A DNA stretch of 64,000 nt, taken from positions 1-64,000 of the forward strand of contig JANQGH010000042.1 in the NCBI GenBank assembly GCA_028277405.1, read 5' to 3'. Under the pieces are notes generated by a model that did not search any database, had not been told where the DNA came from, and worked only from the letters and a program-made list of their open reading frames with translations. Position 1 is the stretch's first letter. Each line of letters starts with the position of its first letter. This document shows positions 17,202 through 26,610 of this stretch, piece by piece. The DNA comes from Alphaproteobacteria bacterium (GTDB lineage Bacteria; Pseudomonadota; Alphaproteobacteria; DSM-16000; Inquilinaceae). A program made the translations under genes and the position numbers.

Positions 17202-18263
17202 CTATTCCTGATCCCAGCTGCGTGCCAGCGCGACATTGGCACCGCGCAGCGTGTCCATGTAGGCGCTGAGCACGGTAGAGCCCGGCAGGCCTTGCTCATC
17301 GGCGTTCGCCGCCCACTCGAGTGCCACGTTGGGGAGTGCTGCGGCCCATTCGGCCCGTTCGCCCGGCGGCAATTGCGTGACAGTGGCGCCGCCATCGACC
17401 ATGGCCTGCATGGCACCAGCAATGCGCTGGGCCTGTTCGGCGATGTAGGCCACGGTGTAAGCCTCGGCGGCCTCATGGAACGCGTCTTGGATTTCTTGAG
17501 GCATGGCCTCCAGCCAGGGACGATTGGCAACGACCGAGCCGGCGTACTGGGCGCCGAAATTGGTGATCGTAATATAGGGCGCGACCTCATAGAGCCTCGC
17601 CGGTGCCGCGGCCGTGGCAAAGACAACCACCCCTTCGAAAACGCCGGTCTGAATGTCGTTGTAATAGGTGGTCAGGTTGCCGGAGACGCCGACCGCGCCG
17701 GTGCCTTCAAGCCAGTTCACGGCCGGGCCCGGCGCGCCGATGCGGCGGCCCTCGAGATCGTCCAGGCTCTCGACCGGGAAGGTGGTCATCAGCAAGTAGT
17801 CGTCGAGCGCGAAGCCGCCGCCTAGATACTCCAGATCATAGGTGTGCCAGCTTTCCACCACGCCCGGCACGTCTTCATGCAGATCGTCGATGACCGAGAG
17901 GATCAACTCGGGCGACGGCGAACCGAACGGCGTGACGTAGGTGACGTTCTGCAAGGGCAGGTTCGACGGCTCGAACACCGTCGGCACGACACCGACCTCG
18001 GCCAGCCCGTCCTCCAACGCCTCCAACTCACCGCCGACGGCGGCCAGTTCGCCGCCATAGAACTCGTTCCAGTCGATGGCGTATTGCGTGTCTTCCAGGG
18101 CCGCGTCGACGGTCGGGATGAAGGTCTCGGTCAGGTGCTTGACCCACAGAAAGATCGGCGGGTGGCCGTTCACGACATTGACCGTATAGGTCTGGGCCGT
18201 GGCCACGCCCGCCGACAGGCAAAGGGCGGTTGCGGCGGTCAGGGTGCGCCATGGGGTTTTCAT
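17202..18263 (-). CDS. dctP: TRAP transporter substrate-binding protein (DctP family)
   Basis: This 353-residue periplasmic protein has a signal peptide ending SAGVATA before QTYTV. It shows the DctP pattern, including an N-terminal HPPIFLWVKHLTE, GELAAVGGELEALEDGLAEVG and the mid-domain GRRIGAPGPAVNWLEGTGA. The usual substrate-carboxylate arginine lies in that GRRIGA segment, so the ligand is probably an organic acid, though its identity is open. It starts inside the last codons of the TetR gene (ATGA overlap), so repressor and transporter share one mRNA. Confidence 0.93.
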   Translation of the reverse strand: MKTPWRTLTAATALCLSAGVATAQTYTVNVVNGHPPIFLWVKHLTETFIPTVDAALEDTQYAIDWNEFYGGELAAVGGELEALEDGLAEVGVVPTVFEPSNLPLQNVTYVTPFGSPSPELILSVIDDLHEDVPGVVESWHTYDLEYLGGGFALDDYLLMTTFPVESLDDLEGRRIGAPGPAVNWLEGTGAVGVSGNLTTYYNDIQTGVFEGVVVFATAAAPARLYEVAPYITITNFGAQYAGSVVANRPWLEAMPQEIQDAFHEAAEAYTVAYIAEQAQRIAGAMQAMVDGGATVTQLPPGERAEWAAALPNVALEWAANADEQGLPGSTVLSAYMDTLRGANVALARSWDQE

Positions 18264-18994
18264 CGGGTTTCCTCCTTTTCACGCTGGATGGTCTGTTCTT
18301 TTTGTGATGGTGCGGGCGTATCGGCGAGCGCGCGCAGGCCGGCGCAGATGAAGGGCACGGTGCGCGACAGGATGGTCTCGACATCGCTGTCGTCGGTCCC
18401 GCCGTCGGACAGGGAAGCGGCCCGGCCGGTGCGCGCCATCTGCGGCAGGGCGATCGAGATGGCGTAGAGATAGCCGCGCACGGCATCGGCGTGGCTGAGC
18501 CGGGGCAGGGCGGTGCGAATGGCCTCGATGTAACGCCGCGCGATCGGATTGTAGTGCTCGGCCGTCAGCCGGATCGAGCGTTCGTCGGTGCCGTTGCCCA
18601 GCGCCACCACCAGATTGGCGTAGTGCTGACCGCCGCGTTCTGGATCGTGCCCCAACTCGATCGTGGGCCGCAGCAGGGCGATGATCACCGCCTCCAAGGG
18701 CGGGTTCTTCGGTGCCGCCTCCGCGATCAGCGCGTCAAGCGCGGCCGTCCGGCGACCGTTGATGTCTCCCGCCCGCCGGTTGATCACCTCGGCATAAAGC
18801 CGGTCCTTGCTTTCGAAGTGATAATGGATCAGGGGCTGGTTGACACCGGCCCGCTGGGCGATCGCCCGCATCGAGGCGCCGGCAAAGCCGGCCTCCGCAA
18901 ACACGGTTTCCGCCGCGTCCAAAATCGCCGCGCGCGTGCCTTCGGCAGCCAACCCAGCCTCCCGCCATGGGATCGGGGCGCTTGACGCACCCAT
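18260..18994 (-). CDS. TetR/AcrR-family regulator of the TRAP operon
   Basis: This is a 244-residue regulator. Residues about 19-65 form the TetR helix-turn-helix (AAETVFAEAGFAGASMRAIA followed by VNQPLIHYHFESKDRLY). The remainder is a helical ligand-binding domain of unknown specificity. It is the first gene of its own operon and overlaps dctP. With a palindrome just upstream at 19013-19037, the likely arrangement is autorepression that also gates the transporter and the cyclase. Confidence 0.92.
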   Translation of the reverse strand: MGASSAPIPWREAGLAAEGTRAAILDAAETVFAEAGFAGASMRAIAQRAGVNQPLIHYHFESKDRLYAEVINRRAGDINGRRTAALDALIAEAAPKNPPLEAVIIALLRPTIELGHDPERGGQHYANLVVALGNGTDERSIRLTAEHYNPIARRYIEAIRTALPRLSHADAVRGYLYAISIALPQMARTGRAASLSDGGTDDSDVETILSRTVPFICAGLRALADTPAPSQKEQTIQREKEETR

Positions 18995-19012
18995 CTTCTT
19001 AGGAAGCTATCT

Positions 19013-19037
19013 TTGATTTTATCGATCGATCAGTCAA
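19013..19037. promoter_or_regulatory. Probable operator of the TetR-TRAP operon
   Basis: TTGA and TCAA at the two ends (19013-19016, 19034-19037) flank ATCGATCGAT at 19021-19030, giving a near-symmetric site about 20 bases before the TetR ATG. The position and symmetry suit a TetR dimer. Nothing else is recognisable in 19040-19224. Confidence 0.5.
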
Positions 19038-19224
19038 TAGGATTAGAGCCGCACGCCAGCGGCCCCTAGAGGGCGCCCCCCTTCATGGCCGCCGAATGCC
19101 GGCCTCGCGAAACATGGTTACGCGAGGTCGCGGGAGGAAGCGTCGACGGGCTTTAGGCCGCCATCGGTTGGATTGCCCAAACGTTCGGGCCACAGGAAAG
19201 CGCCAACAATCTCAATGCCGGCGG

Positions 19225-19665
19225 CTATGGTCCTTCGGTAATTGTCATCGTCTCCTGGATCGGATCGATGAAGATGGAGACTACCCCGATGTCGCCGTCG
19301 TTCAGTTCACCGGTGATGATCTCGTAGTCGAAGCTGACCGCATCGCCAGGCGTCGAGAAGCTCGTCAACGTCACGACAGCGTTTGCCTGATCGCCGGTAA
19401 TTGCGGCGTTGGGCGGCGAGGCTTCAAGTTGACGGCTCCAAAGATCGGCCAGCTGATCGGCCGTCATATCGCCGGCGTCGTGAACCGGACGATCGGTGAA
19501 CCATTCGACGAGTTCGGGCTCTATGTCTAGGCGAGCCCCGTCAATCGTTGCCGGCCCCCGTAGGACGACGAGTGTTGCGGTTTCGTCAGCAAGGGCAACG
19601 GGTGTCCATGCCCCGCTGATGGCTAGAACTAACGCAGCAGTAATAAGGCGACCGGATTTCATCAT
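19225..19665 (-). CDS. Small secreted protein of unknown function
   Basis: This 146-residue protein has a signal peptide ending in PVALA before DETATLVVL. The mature part is acidic, has no cysteine, and appears rich in beta strand (VVTLTSFSTPGDAVSFDYE, VVSIFIDPIQETMTI). I recognise no family. AGAAGA precedes the ATG. It stands alone between the TetR and FadR-type regulators, with noncoding sequence on both sides. Codon use looks like that of neighbouring genes, so I take it as real. Confidence 0.6.
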   Translation of the reverse strand: MMKSGRLITAALVLAISGAWTPVALADETATLVVLRGPATIDGARLDIEPELVEWFTDRPVHDAGDMTADQLADLWSRQLEASPPNAAITGDQANAVVTLTSFSTPGDAVSFDYEIITGELNDGDIGVVSIFIDPIQETMTITEGP

Positions 19666-19852
19666 TTTCTTCTCAGTTTGGAGGGCGGAGCGAAAAAATA
19701 TACGCTGATATTCAAATTATTCAATAGAAACGTGCGCACACCAAAATAGTTGCTTGAGCGACGAAATCTGACTCTCGGCTGGCGCCGAGACCATTTTTGA
19801 TCCGCCTGAACGGTCAGGAGCCAATTGGCCGGCGAGAGCATGAGGTCCAGTG

Positions 19853-19892
19853 TTGACAAGCAGGCTTATCGTCTTCCAAATTGGTCTGACCA
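19853..19892 (+). promoter_or_regulatory. Promoter with FadR-type operator before the GntR-family gene
   Basis: TTGACA at 19853-19858 is a consensus -35. CAAATT at 19877-19882, after an 18-base spacer, can act as the -10. TGGTCTGACCA at 19882-19892 matches the TGGT-N3-ACCA core bound by FadR/PdhR-type regulators and abuts the -10. Binding there would block transcription, so autorepression is likely. Confidence 0.6.
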
Positions 19893-19908
19893 TCCGACCA
19901 CTTAGCGT

Positions 19909-20715
19909 GTGTGTAGGAATTTGGACCAGGACGGCGAGACGGGAACGGTCACCGAGAGGCCCGAGAGCGACGGCCCGCTGCTTGGCCTGTTGCAGCCCAC
20001 CCAGCACGTCAGCAGCGGCCAGGCGGTTTTGCGCGCTCTGTCGGATTTCATCCTGCGCAGCGGGCTGACCAAGGGCGACGCACTGCCGGCGGAGCGGGAT
20101 CTTGCCAGCAGGCTAAGCGTCAGCCGTGCCACCATTCGCGAGGCGCTGGTCAGTTGGGAGGCGCTGGGCATCGTCGAACGCCAGCAGGGCAGGGGCACCT
20201 TTCTGGCCATCGACATCGGCAGCAACGATCTGCACGCCCCGATCACGCTGAGGCTGGAACGACAGGCGCTGCTGTACATCCTGGAACTACGCCGCGTGCT
20301 GGAGGCGGAGAGCGTGCGCCTGGCCGCAGTGCGCGCCGACGCGCGCGATCTTGAGATCATCGAGCGGCGGCTCGTCCATCTGGAGCAGACCTACGCCAAG
20401 TTCGGGGTCGCCGTGGCCGAGGATAGGGCGTTCCACCTCTCGGTCTTCGAGGCTTCGCATAACCCGGTGTTCGGGCAGATCTACGAAAGCGTCATCAACC
20501 GCTTCAACGACGCCTTTAACGCCAACGACGCCAACCCCTTCATCCAGCCCTATACCGATGGCTCCATGCCCCTGCACCGGGTGATGTTCGAGGCCATCGC
20601 AAGGCGCGATCCGGACGCCGCCGCCGCCGCCGCCCGAGGCATCGTGGACTATGTCGAGACCGAGATCCGGGCCCAGGGCTCCGGCCCCAGCCAGGCGACC
20701 CGCAATGAGCGCTGA
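19909..20715 (+). CDS. GntR-family regulator, FadR subfamily (FCD domain)
   Basis: This is a 268-residue regulator. A winged helix-turn-helix (about residues 40-105) reads LPAERDLASRLSVSRATIREAL and GIVERQQGRGTFL. A helical FCD domain follows, with likely metal/ligand histidines in AFHLSVFEASHN and MPLHRVMFEAI. FCD regulators usually sense small carboxylic acids. The GTG at 19909 is the first start in frame and gives a slightly long N-terminus; the true start is uncertain. The stop overlaps the next gene, so it is co-transcribed with the PLP enzyme and probably controls the sugar-type ABC operon. Confidence 0.9.
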   Translation: MCRNLDQDGETGTVTERPESDGPLLGLLQPTQHVSSGQAVLRALSDFILRSGLTKGDALPAERDLASRLSVSRATIREALVSWEALGIVERQQGRGTFLAIDIGSNDLHAPITLRLERQALLYILELRRVLEAESVRLAAVRADARDLEIIERRLVHLEQTYAKFGVAVAEDRAFHLSVFEASHNPVFGQIYESVINRFNDAFNANDANPFIQPYTDGSMPLHRVMFEAIARRDPDAAAAAARGIVDYVETEIRAQGSGPSQATRNER

Positions 20716-21886
20716 ACCCGAGGCCGCGCTGGCTGCCGATGTGCCGCCGGACGTCACAACCCGGCTCATGAGCGAGCAGGCGGCCTTCGGCGCCGTCGTG
20801 CCGCCGATCGTGCAGACCTCTCTGTTCACCTTCGAAACGGTGGCGGAGATGGAGGCGGCCTTTGCCGACCCCATGCACCGGCCGGTCTACACGAGGGGGC
20901 GCAACCCCACGGTTCAGGCGTTCGAGGCCAAGCTGGCCATGCTGGAAGGGGCAGCGGACGCAAGAGGGTTCGCCAGCGGCATGGCCGCTATTTCCGGCGC
21001 GTTGTTAGCGTTTCTCAAGGCCGGGGACCGTCTGGTGGCGGTCCGCCATCTCTATCCTGACGCCTATCGCCTGATGACCGGCCTGATGGAACGGCTGGGC
21101 ATCGAAACCGTCTTTGTCGACGGTGAAGACCTGACCGCCTTGGCCGACGCCTGCGACGGGGCGGCGATGGTCTATCTGGAAAGCCCGACCAGCATGCTGT
21201 TCCACCTGCATGACCTGCCGGCCCAGATCGAGATCGCGCGTCGAGCCGGCGCGCTGACCATCGTCGACAATTCCTGGGCCAGCCCGGTGTTCCAGAACCC
21301 CTTGTCTTTGGGCGCCGACCTCGTGGTCCATTCAGCGTCGAAGTATCTCAGCGGGCACAGCGACACCGTTGCCGGCGTCGTGGCGGGCCGGACCGAACTG
21401 ATCGAACAGATCAACACGCTGGTCCTGCCCAGCCTGGGTGCCAAACTGTCGCCGTTCGATGCCTGGCTGCTGGTCAGGGGGCTACGCACCCTGCCATTGC
21501 GCATGGCGAGGCACCATGCCTCGGGCCTGGAGATCGCCAGGCGGCTGGCCGACCATCCGCGTGTCGCCACCGTGCACCATCCGCTGTTGAACCGCACCGA
21601 ATGGGGCAGTCTGACCGGCGGGTCCGGCCTGTTCAGCTTCGCCGTCGATGGCGATGCGGCGATGGCCCGGCAGGTTTGCGACGGGCTGTCGTTGTTCCGG
21701 CTGGGCGTGAGCTGGGGTGGTCACGAAAGCCTGGCCTTCCCGGCCCAGCTGGGGCGCACCCAGCCTGGGGTGAGCCAGCCCTTCGATGTGTTCGATGTTC
21801 CGACAAATCTGATCCGCATTCATGTCGGCTTGGAGGAGCCGGAAGATCTGTGGCGCGACCTGGACCGCGCCCTTAACGCCGCCTGA
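20705..21886 (+). CDS. PLP-dependent Cys/Met-metabolism family lyase
   Basis: This 393-residue fold-type I PLP enzyme belongs to the cystathionine gamma-synthase/beta-lyase group. The Schiff-base lysine is K213 in HSASKYLSGHSD. Other family marks are YTRGRNPT, EGAADARGFASGMAAIS and IVDNSWASP. The N-terminus contains TRLMSEQAAFGAVVPPIVQTS, normal for the group. Whether it acts on cystathionine, methionine or another substrate is not clear. The start ATG at 20705 overlaps the regulator stop. Its place ahead of an ABC importer suggests catabolism of an imported sulfur or amino compound, but this is only inferred. Confidence 0.88.
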   Translation: MSAEPEAALAADVPPDVTTRLMSEQAAFGAVVPPIVQTSLFTFETVAEMEAAFADPMHRPVYTRGRNPTVQAFEAKLAMLEGAADARGFASGMAAISGALLAFLKAGDRLVAVRHLYPDAYRLMTGLMERLGIETVFVDGEDLTALADACDGAAMVYLESPTSMLFHLHDLPAQIEIARRAGALTIVDNSWASPVFQNPLSLGADLVVHSASKYLSGHSDTVAGVVAGRTELIEQINTLVLPSLGAKLSPFDAWLLVRGLRTLPLRMARHHASGLEIARRLADHPRVATVHHPLLNRTEWGSLTGGSGLFSFAVDGDAAMARQVCDGLSLFRLGVSWGGHESLAFPAQLGRTQPGVSQPFDVFDVPTNLIRIHVGLEEPEDLWRDLDRALNAA

Positions 21887-21975
21887 GCAAGGTCTTGCGC
21901 GGGCGGTTTGACGCGTGGGCTCGTAACGTCCGTTTGGGGCGGAGCTATCTGGTAAGAACAGGAGGAAACTGAGAG

Positions 21976-23241
21976 ATGAGAAAACTGCTGATGGCCGCCG
22001 CTGGGACGGCTGCCCTGCTCGCTGCGGCGAGTGCAACGGCACAAACCCTGCGTGTCGTCGAGGTGCTGACGACGCCGGCCCGGACCCAGCTCTTTGAAAA
22101 CCTGATCACGGCGTTTGAATCGGAAAATCCGGGCGTTGAGGTCGAGTTGATTTCGATCCCCTGGGACACGTCGTTCGAGCGCGTGCTGACGATGACCCAA
22201 TCTGGCGAGCAGATCGACGTCTTCGAAATGCCGGAACGCTGGATCTCGACCCTCGACGGTGCCGGTGCCCTGGTCGATCTGCAGACCTATTTCGACCAGT
22301 GGGGCGACAACCCTCCGATATCGGAGGGCGCGATGGAGCAGGCCTATATCTACGACGATCGGCCGATGTTCGTGCCTTACGGCTTTTTCATCCGGGCGCT
22401 CTTCTACAACCGCGAGATGCTGGAAGAGGCCGGCGTGGAAAGCCCGCCGGAGACGTTGGACGAGTTCATCGCGGCCGTGATGCAGGTGTCGGAGAACCTG
22501 GAAGGTCGCTACGGCTATTGCCTGCGCGGTGCGCGCGGCGGTTTCGTCGGCTGGTGGCTGTTCATGTCGGCGATGACCGGGTCGAGCGAATGGTGGGACG
22601 AGGAAGGCAACAGCATCTTCAACACGCCGGAAGGCATCGCGGCCATCCAGGCCATGATCGACCTCTACCAGAATGGCGGCGCCCCGCCGGATTCGGTCAA
22701 CTGGGCGTTCAACGAGCAGGTCGCCGGCTTCTACACCCAGAACTGCGCCTTCCTCGACCAGGACCAGGATGCTCTGATCCAGGTCACCGAACGGCTTGAG
22801 GAAGACCAGTTCAGCGTCATTCCGGTGCCGCTTGGTCCTCACGGGACAGTCACCCCGCCGATGGGGATGAGCGGCTGGTCGATCTCTACCGCGTCGCCCA
22901 ACCCGGACCTTGCCTGGTCGTTCATCGACTTCATGTCGCAGTACGACAACAACCTGGAATGGGCCAAGCTGGTCGGCGTTGTGCCAGCCGCGGAAGGTGC
23001 GGCCGACGACCCCTATTTCCAAAGCGATGTCTATGCCGGCTTTTTCGAGGAACTGGCCGACCCGCGCTATGATCTGCGGCCCTGGCCGGCGCACCTGCCC
23101 GAGTTGGGCTACTTCTTCGACGTCATGGCCGTCGAAACCTCGCAGGCCGCGCTGCTGGGGCAGATGACGGCCGAGGAACTGGCCAATGAGTGGGCCGAGT
23201 TCCTGACCGAGGCGCAGCAGGCCTATCTGCAGGCCCAGTAG
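21976..23241 (+). CDS. Sugar-type ABC transporter substrate-binding protein
   Basis: This is a 421-residue extracellular solute-binding protein family 1 member. It has a signal peptide ending AAASATA before QTLRVVEVL and the typical FESENPGVEVELISIPWD. The mature protein is rich in tryptophan and aromatic residues, as in carbohydrate binders. A strong AGGAGG lies before the ATG. It heads the SBP-permease-permease-ATPase cluster. The ligand cannot be assigned. Confidence 0.93.
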   Translation: MRKLLMAAAGTAALLAAASATAQTLRVVEVLTTPARTQLFENLITAFESENPGVEVELISIPWDTSFERVLTMTQSGEQIDVFEMPERWISTLDGAGALVDLQTYFDQWGDNPPISEGAMEQAYIYDDRPMFVPYGFFIRALFYNREMLEEAGVESPPETLDEFIAAVMQVSENLEGRYGYCLRGARGGFVGWWLFMSAMTGSSEWWDEEGNSIFNTPEGIAAIQAMIDLYQNGGAPPDSVNWAFNEQVAGFYTQNCAFLDQDQDALIQVTERLEEDQFSVIPVPLGPHGTVTPPMGMSGWSISTASPNPDLAWSFIDFMSQYDNNLEWAKLVGVVPAAEGAADDPYFQSDVYAGFFEELADPRYDLRPWPAHLPELGYFFDVMAVETSQAALLGQMTAEELANEWAEFLTEAQQAYLQAQ

Positions 23242-23279
23242 GGTTGGGTCGGATAAGCGAGGGTAGATAGGATCGTTCC

Positions 23280-24227
23280 GTGACGTTTGCCGATCCGGCG
23301 CGCGGATCTGTCCAGGCGCGACCGCCCCATCACCGGGAAGGTTTCTTCCAGCCGGTGCTGCGGGCGGTCGAGCCCTACCTCTATGTTGCGCCCGGCCTGC
23401 TGACCATCATCCTGGTCATGCTGGTGCCGCTGGCGATCGGCATCTCCTATTCGTTCCAGCATTTCGTGATCTTCCTGCCGCAGATGCGGGGCTATATCGG
23501 CTTTGAGCACTATGTCGAGATGTGGAGCGACCCGAATTTCTGGCTCTCGCTCGTCAACACGATCGAATGGACCGGCTGGTCCGTCGCCTTGCAATTCGCG
23601 CTCGGGCTGGGCCTCGCGCTGTTACTGAACAAGCCGTTTTTCGGCCGGCGGGTCTATCAGGCGCTGATTTTCCTGCCCTGGGCCGTACCGACCTTCCTGT
23701 CCGGCTTGAACTTTCAATGGCTGTTCAACCCGCTGATCAGCCCCATTCCCCATGGGCTCGCATTCCTCGGCATTCTGGACGAGCCCCGGAACATCCTGGC
23801 CGACCCTGACCTGGCGCTCTATGGGCCGATCGTGGCCATGGTCTGGTGGGGCATTCCGTTCTTTGCCATCACGCTGCTGGCCGCGCTGCGCTCGATCCCC
23901 AACGAGCTGTACGAGGCCGCCGCGATCGACGGCGCCAATGCCTGGCAGAAATTCAGAGCCATCACCTGGCCGCTGCTGATGCCGACGATCACCATCACCG
24001 TGATGCTGCGCACCGTCTGGATCGCCAACTCGCCGGATCTGATCTTCGTCATGACCGGCGGCGGTCCCGCCAACGCGACCCAGATCCTGCCGTCTTACCT
24101 GTTCACGACCGCCTATCGCGGGCTTGATTTCGGCTACGCGTCGGCCTTGGCGACGGTCTTGATGCTGCTGCTGTTGGCCTGCGCCCTGGTGATCCTGACC
24201 ATGCGTCAAAGGTTGATGCCGTCATGA
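23280..24227 (+). CDS. Sugar-type ABC transporter permease (MalF/UgpA type)
   Basis: This is a 315-residue inner-membrane permease with six helices. The EAA loop reads ELYEAAAIDGANAWQKFRAITWPLL and contacts the ATPase. The start is GTG at 23280. A hydrophilic N-terminal stretch of about 25 residues precedes the first helix. It overlaps the second permease by four bases. Confidence 0.93.
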   Translation: MTFADPARGSVQARPPHHREGFFQPVLRAVEPYLYVAPGLLTIILVMLVPLAIGISYSFQHFVIFLPQMRGYIGFEHYVEMWSDPNFWLSLVNTIEWTGWSVALQFALGLGLALLLNKPFFGRRVYQALIFLPWAVPTFLSGLNFQWLFNPLISPIPHGLAFLGILDEPRNILADPDLALYGPIVAMVWWGIPFFAITLLAALRSIPNELYEAAAIDGANAWQKFRAITWPLLMPTITITVMLRTVWIANSPDLIFVMTGGGPANATQILPSYLFTTAYRGLDFGYASALATVLMLLLLACALVILTMRQRLMPS

Positions 24228-25051
24228 TGCGGCCGCTCGCCACCGCCGGGCGCTATGGCGCGCTGGCCGCCTATCTGATCTTCGGCCTGTTTCCGCTCGC
24301 CTGGCTGCTGCGCATCGCGGTGACACCGGACCACGTGCTGTACGCCGAGGGCCCGACGATCATCCCGTCGAGCTTCACCTTCGAAAACTTCATCTTTGTC
24401 GCCAACAACAGCCCGTTTCCGATCTACTTCCTGAACTCGGTCATCGTCAGCGTCGGCACCTCGATTATCGTGACCGCACTGGCGGCGGCCGTCGGCTATG
24501 CCCTGTCGCGCTTTCGCTTTCGCGGCAAGAAGCTGCTGCTGGCCTTGCTGCTGATCACCCAGCTCTTCCCCCTGGTCATGGTCATCGCGCCGATCTACCG
24601 GCTGCTGGCGCCTTTGGGGCTGACCGACAATCTGTTCGGCCTGATCATCGTCTACACCGCCTTCAACCTGCCGTTCGCGTCGTTCCTGATGGCGACGTTC
24701 CTGGATGGCATTCCGGCCGAGCTGGAACAGGCCGCGATGATCGACGGCTGCACCAGGCCAGGTGCCCTGGTGCGGGTCATCCTGCCCCTGTCGCTGCCGG
24801 GCATCGGTGCGACGCTCGGTTTCGTGTTCACGGCCGCCTGGAGCGAGTTGTTGCTGGCGCTGATGCTGATCAGCACCGAGACCTCCAAGACCTTCGCCGT
24901 CGGGCTGATCACCTTCATCGGCCGGTCCGGCGTCGATTGGGGGCAGATGATGGCGGCGGCCACCTTGGCGCTGATCCCGCCGGCGATCTTCTTCGCCCTG
25001 ATCCAGCGCTATCTGATCGCCGGGCTGACCGCCGGCGCCGTCAAGGGGTAG
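24224..25051 (+). CDS. Sugar-type ABC transporter permease (MalG/UgpE type)
   Basis: This is a 275-residue permease with six helices, the MalG-type segment VTALAAAVGYALSRFRF, and an EAA loop reading ELEQAAMIDGCTRPGALVRVILPL. It forms the channel with the preceding permease. Its start overlaps the previous stop (ATGA). Confidence 0.93.
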   Translation: MMRPLATAGRYGALAAYLIFGLFPLAWLLRIAVTPDHVLYAEGPTIIPSSFTFENFIFVANNSPFPIYFLNSVIVSVGTSIIVTALAAAVGYALSRFRFRGKKLLLALLLITQLFPLVMVIAPIYRLLAPLGLTDNLFGLIIVYTAFNLPFASFLMATFLDGIPAELEQAAMIDGCTRPGALVRVILPLSLPGIGATLGFVFTAAWSELLLALMLISTETSKTFAVGLITFIGRSGVDWGQMMAAATLALIPPAIFFALIQRYLIAGLTAGAVKG

Positions 25052-25060
25052 GGGGCCCAA

Positions 25061-26161
<1,101 letters not shown>

Positions 26162-26610
26162 GGCCCGGTCCTTTCCAGCACCATTCAGGACAGGGGACGA
26201 CTGACGGTGTGCAACCCGACGGGCCAGGTCGACACCGCGGCCAACCGGTCTTGGTGAAAAACAAGGGCTAGACCAATCGGCGTCACAAGCGGCGTCGACT
26301 TGCCCCGGCCCGTCCAGGTCGATGGCTGGTGCGTTGTCGGCGACCGCGTCCGCCAAATCCGTGCGCAACCTCTACAACTCATTCTTGCGGCGCCCGCGAC
26401 GATAGCCGACTAGCTGCAATCACGCCATTCGCGGCAAGACACGCCGGACGCTTCATTCCAGTCCTGCTTGGCCGGGAACGGGGTGGCTGCCGCGACCGCA
26501 TGACGCAATCATAAATTAATTGTGATCGTGGAAATCAATTTACAAACGCAGGTCGATGTGTCTAGAAGCCTACAATTAAGAATTGATGACACACGTTAGA
26601 GGAGGCTCGC
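26162..26610. other. Noncoding gap before the giant surface-protein gene
   Basis: These 449 bases carry no supportable gene. The first 320 bases have normal high GC. From about 26505 the sequence turns AT-rich (CATAAATTAATTG and following), as expected for a promoter region of the downstream gene. No tRNA or clear terminator is visible. Confidence 0.7.
26536..26610 (+). promoter_or_regulatory. Leader of the giant gene with paired CAATT-type sites (copy A)
   Basis: CAATTAAGAATTG at 26573-26585 is a perfect 5-bp inverted repeat around three bases. A half-conserved copy, CAATTTACAAACG, starts 37 bases earlier at 26536. AGAGGAGG lies before the ATG. The same layout is found at 33078-33151 before the shorter paralogue, with the 16 bases CTACAATTAAGAATTG identical. 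It is either a conserved operator pair or simply the duplicated promoter. Confidence 0.6.
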
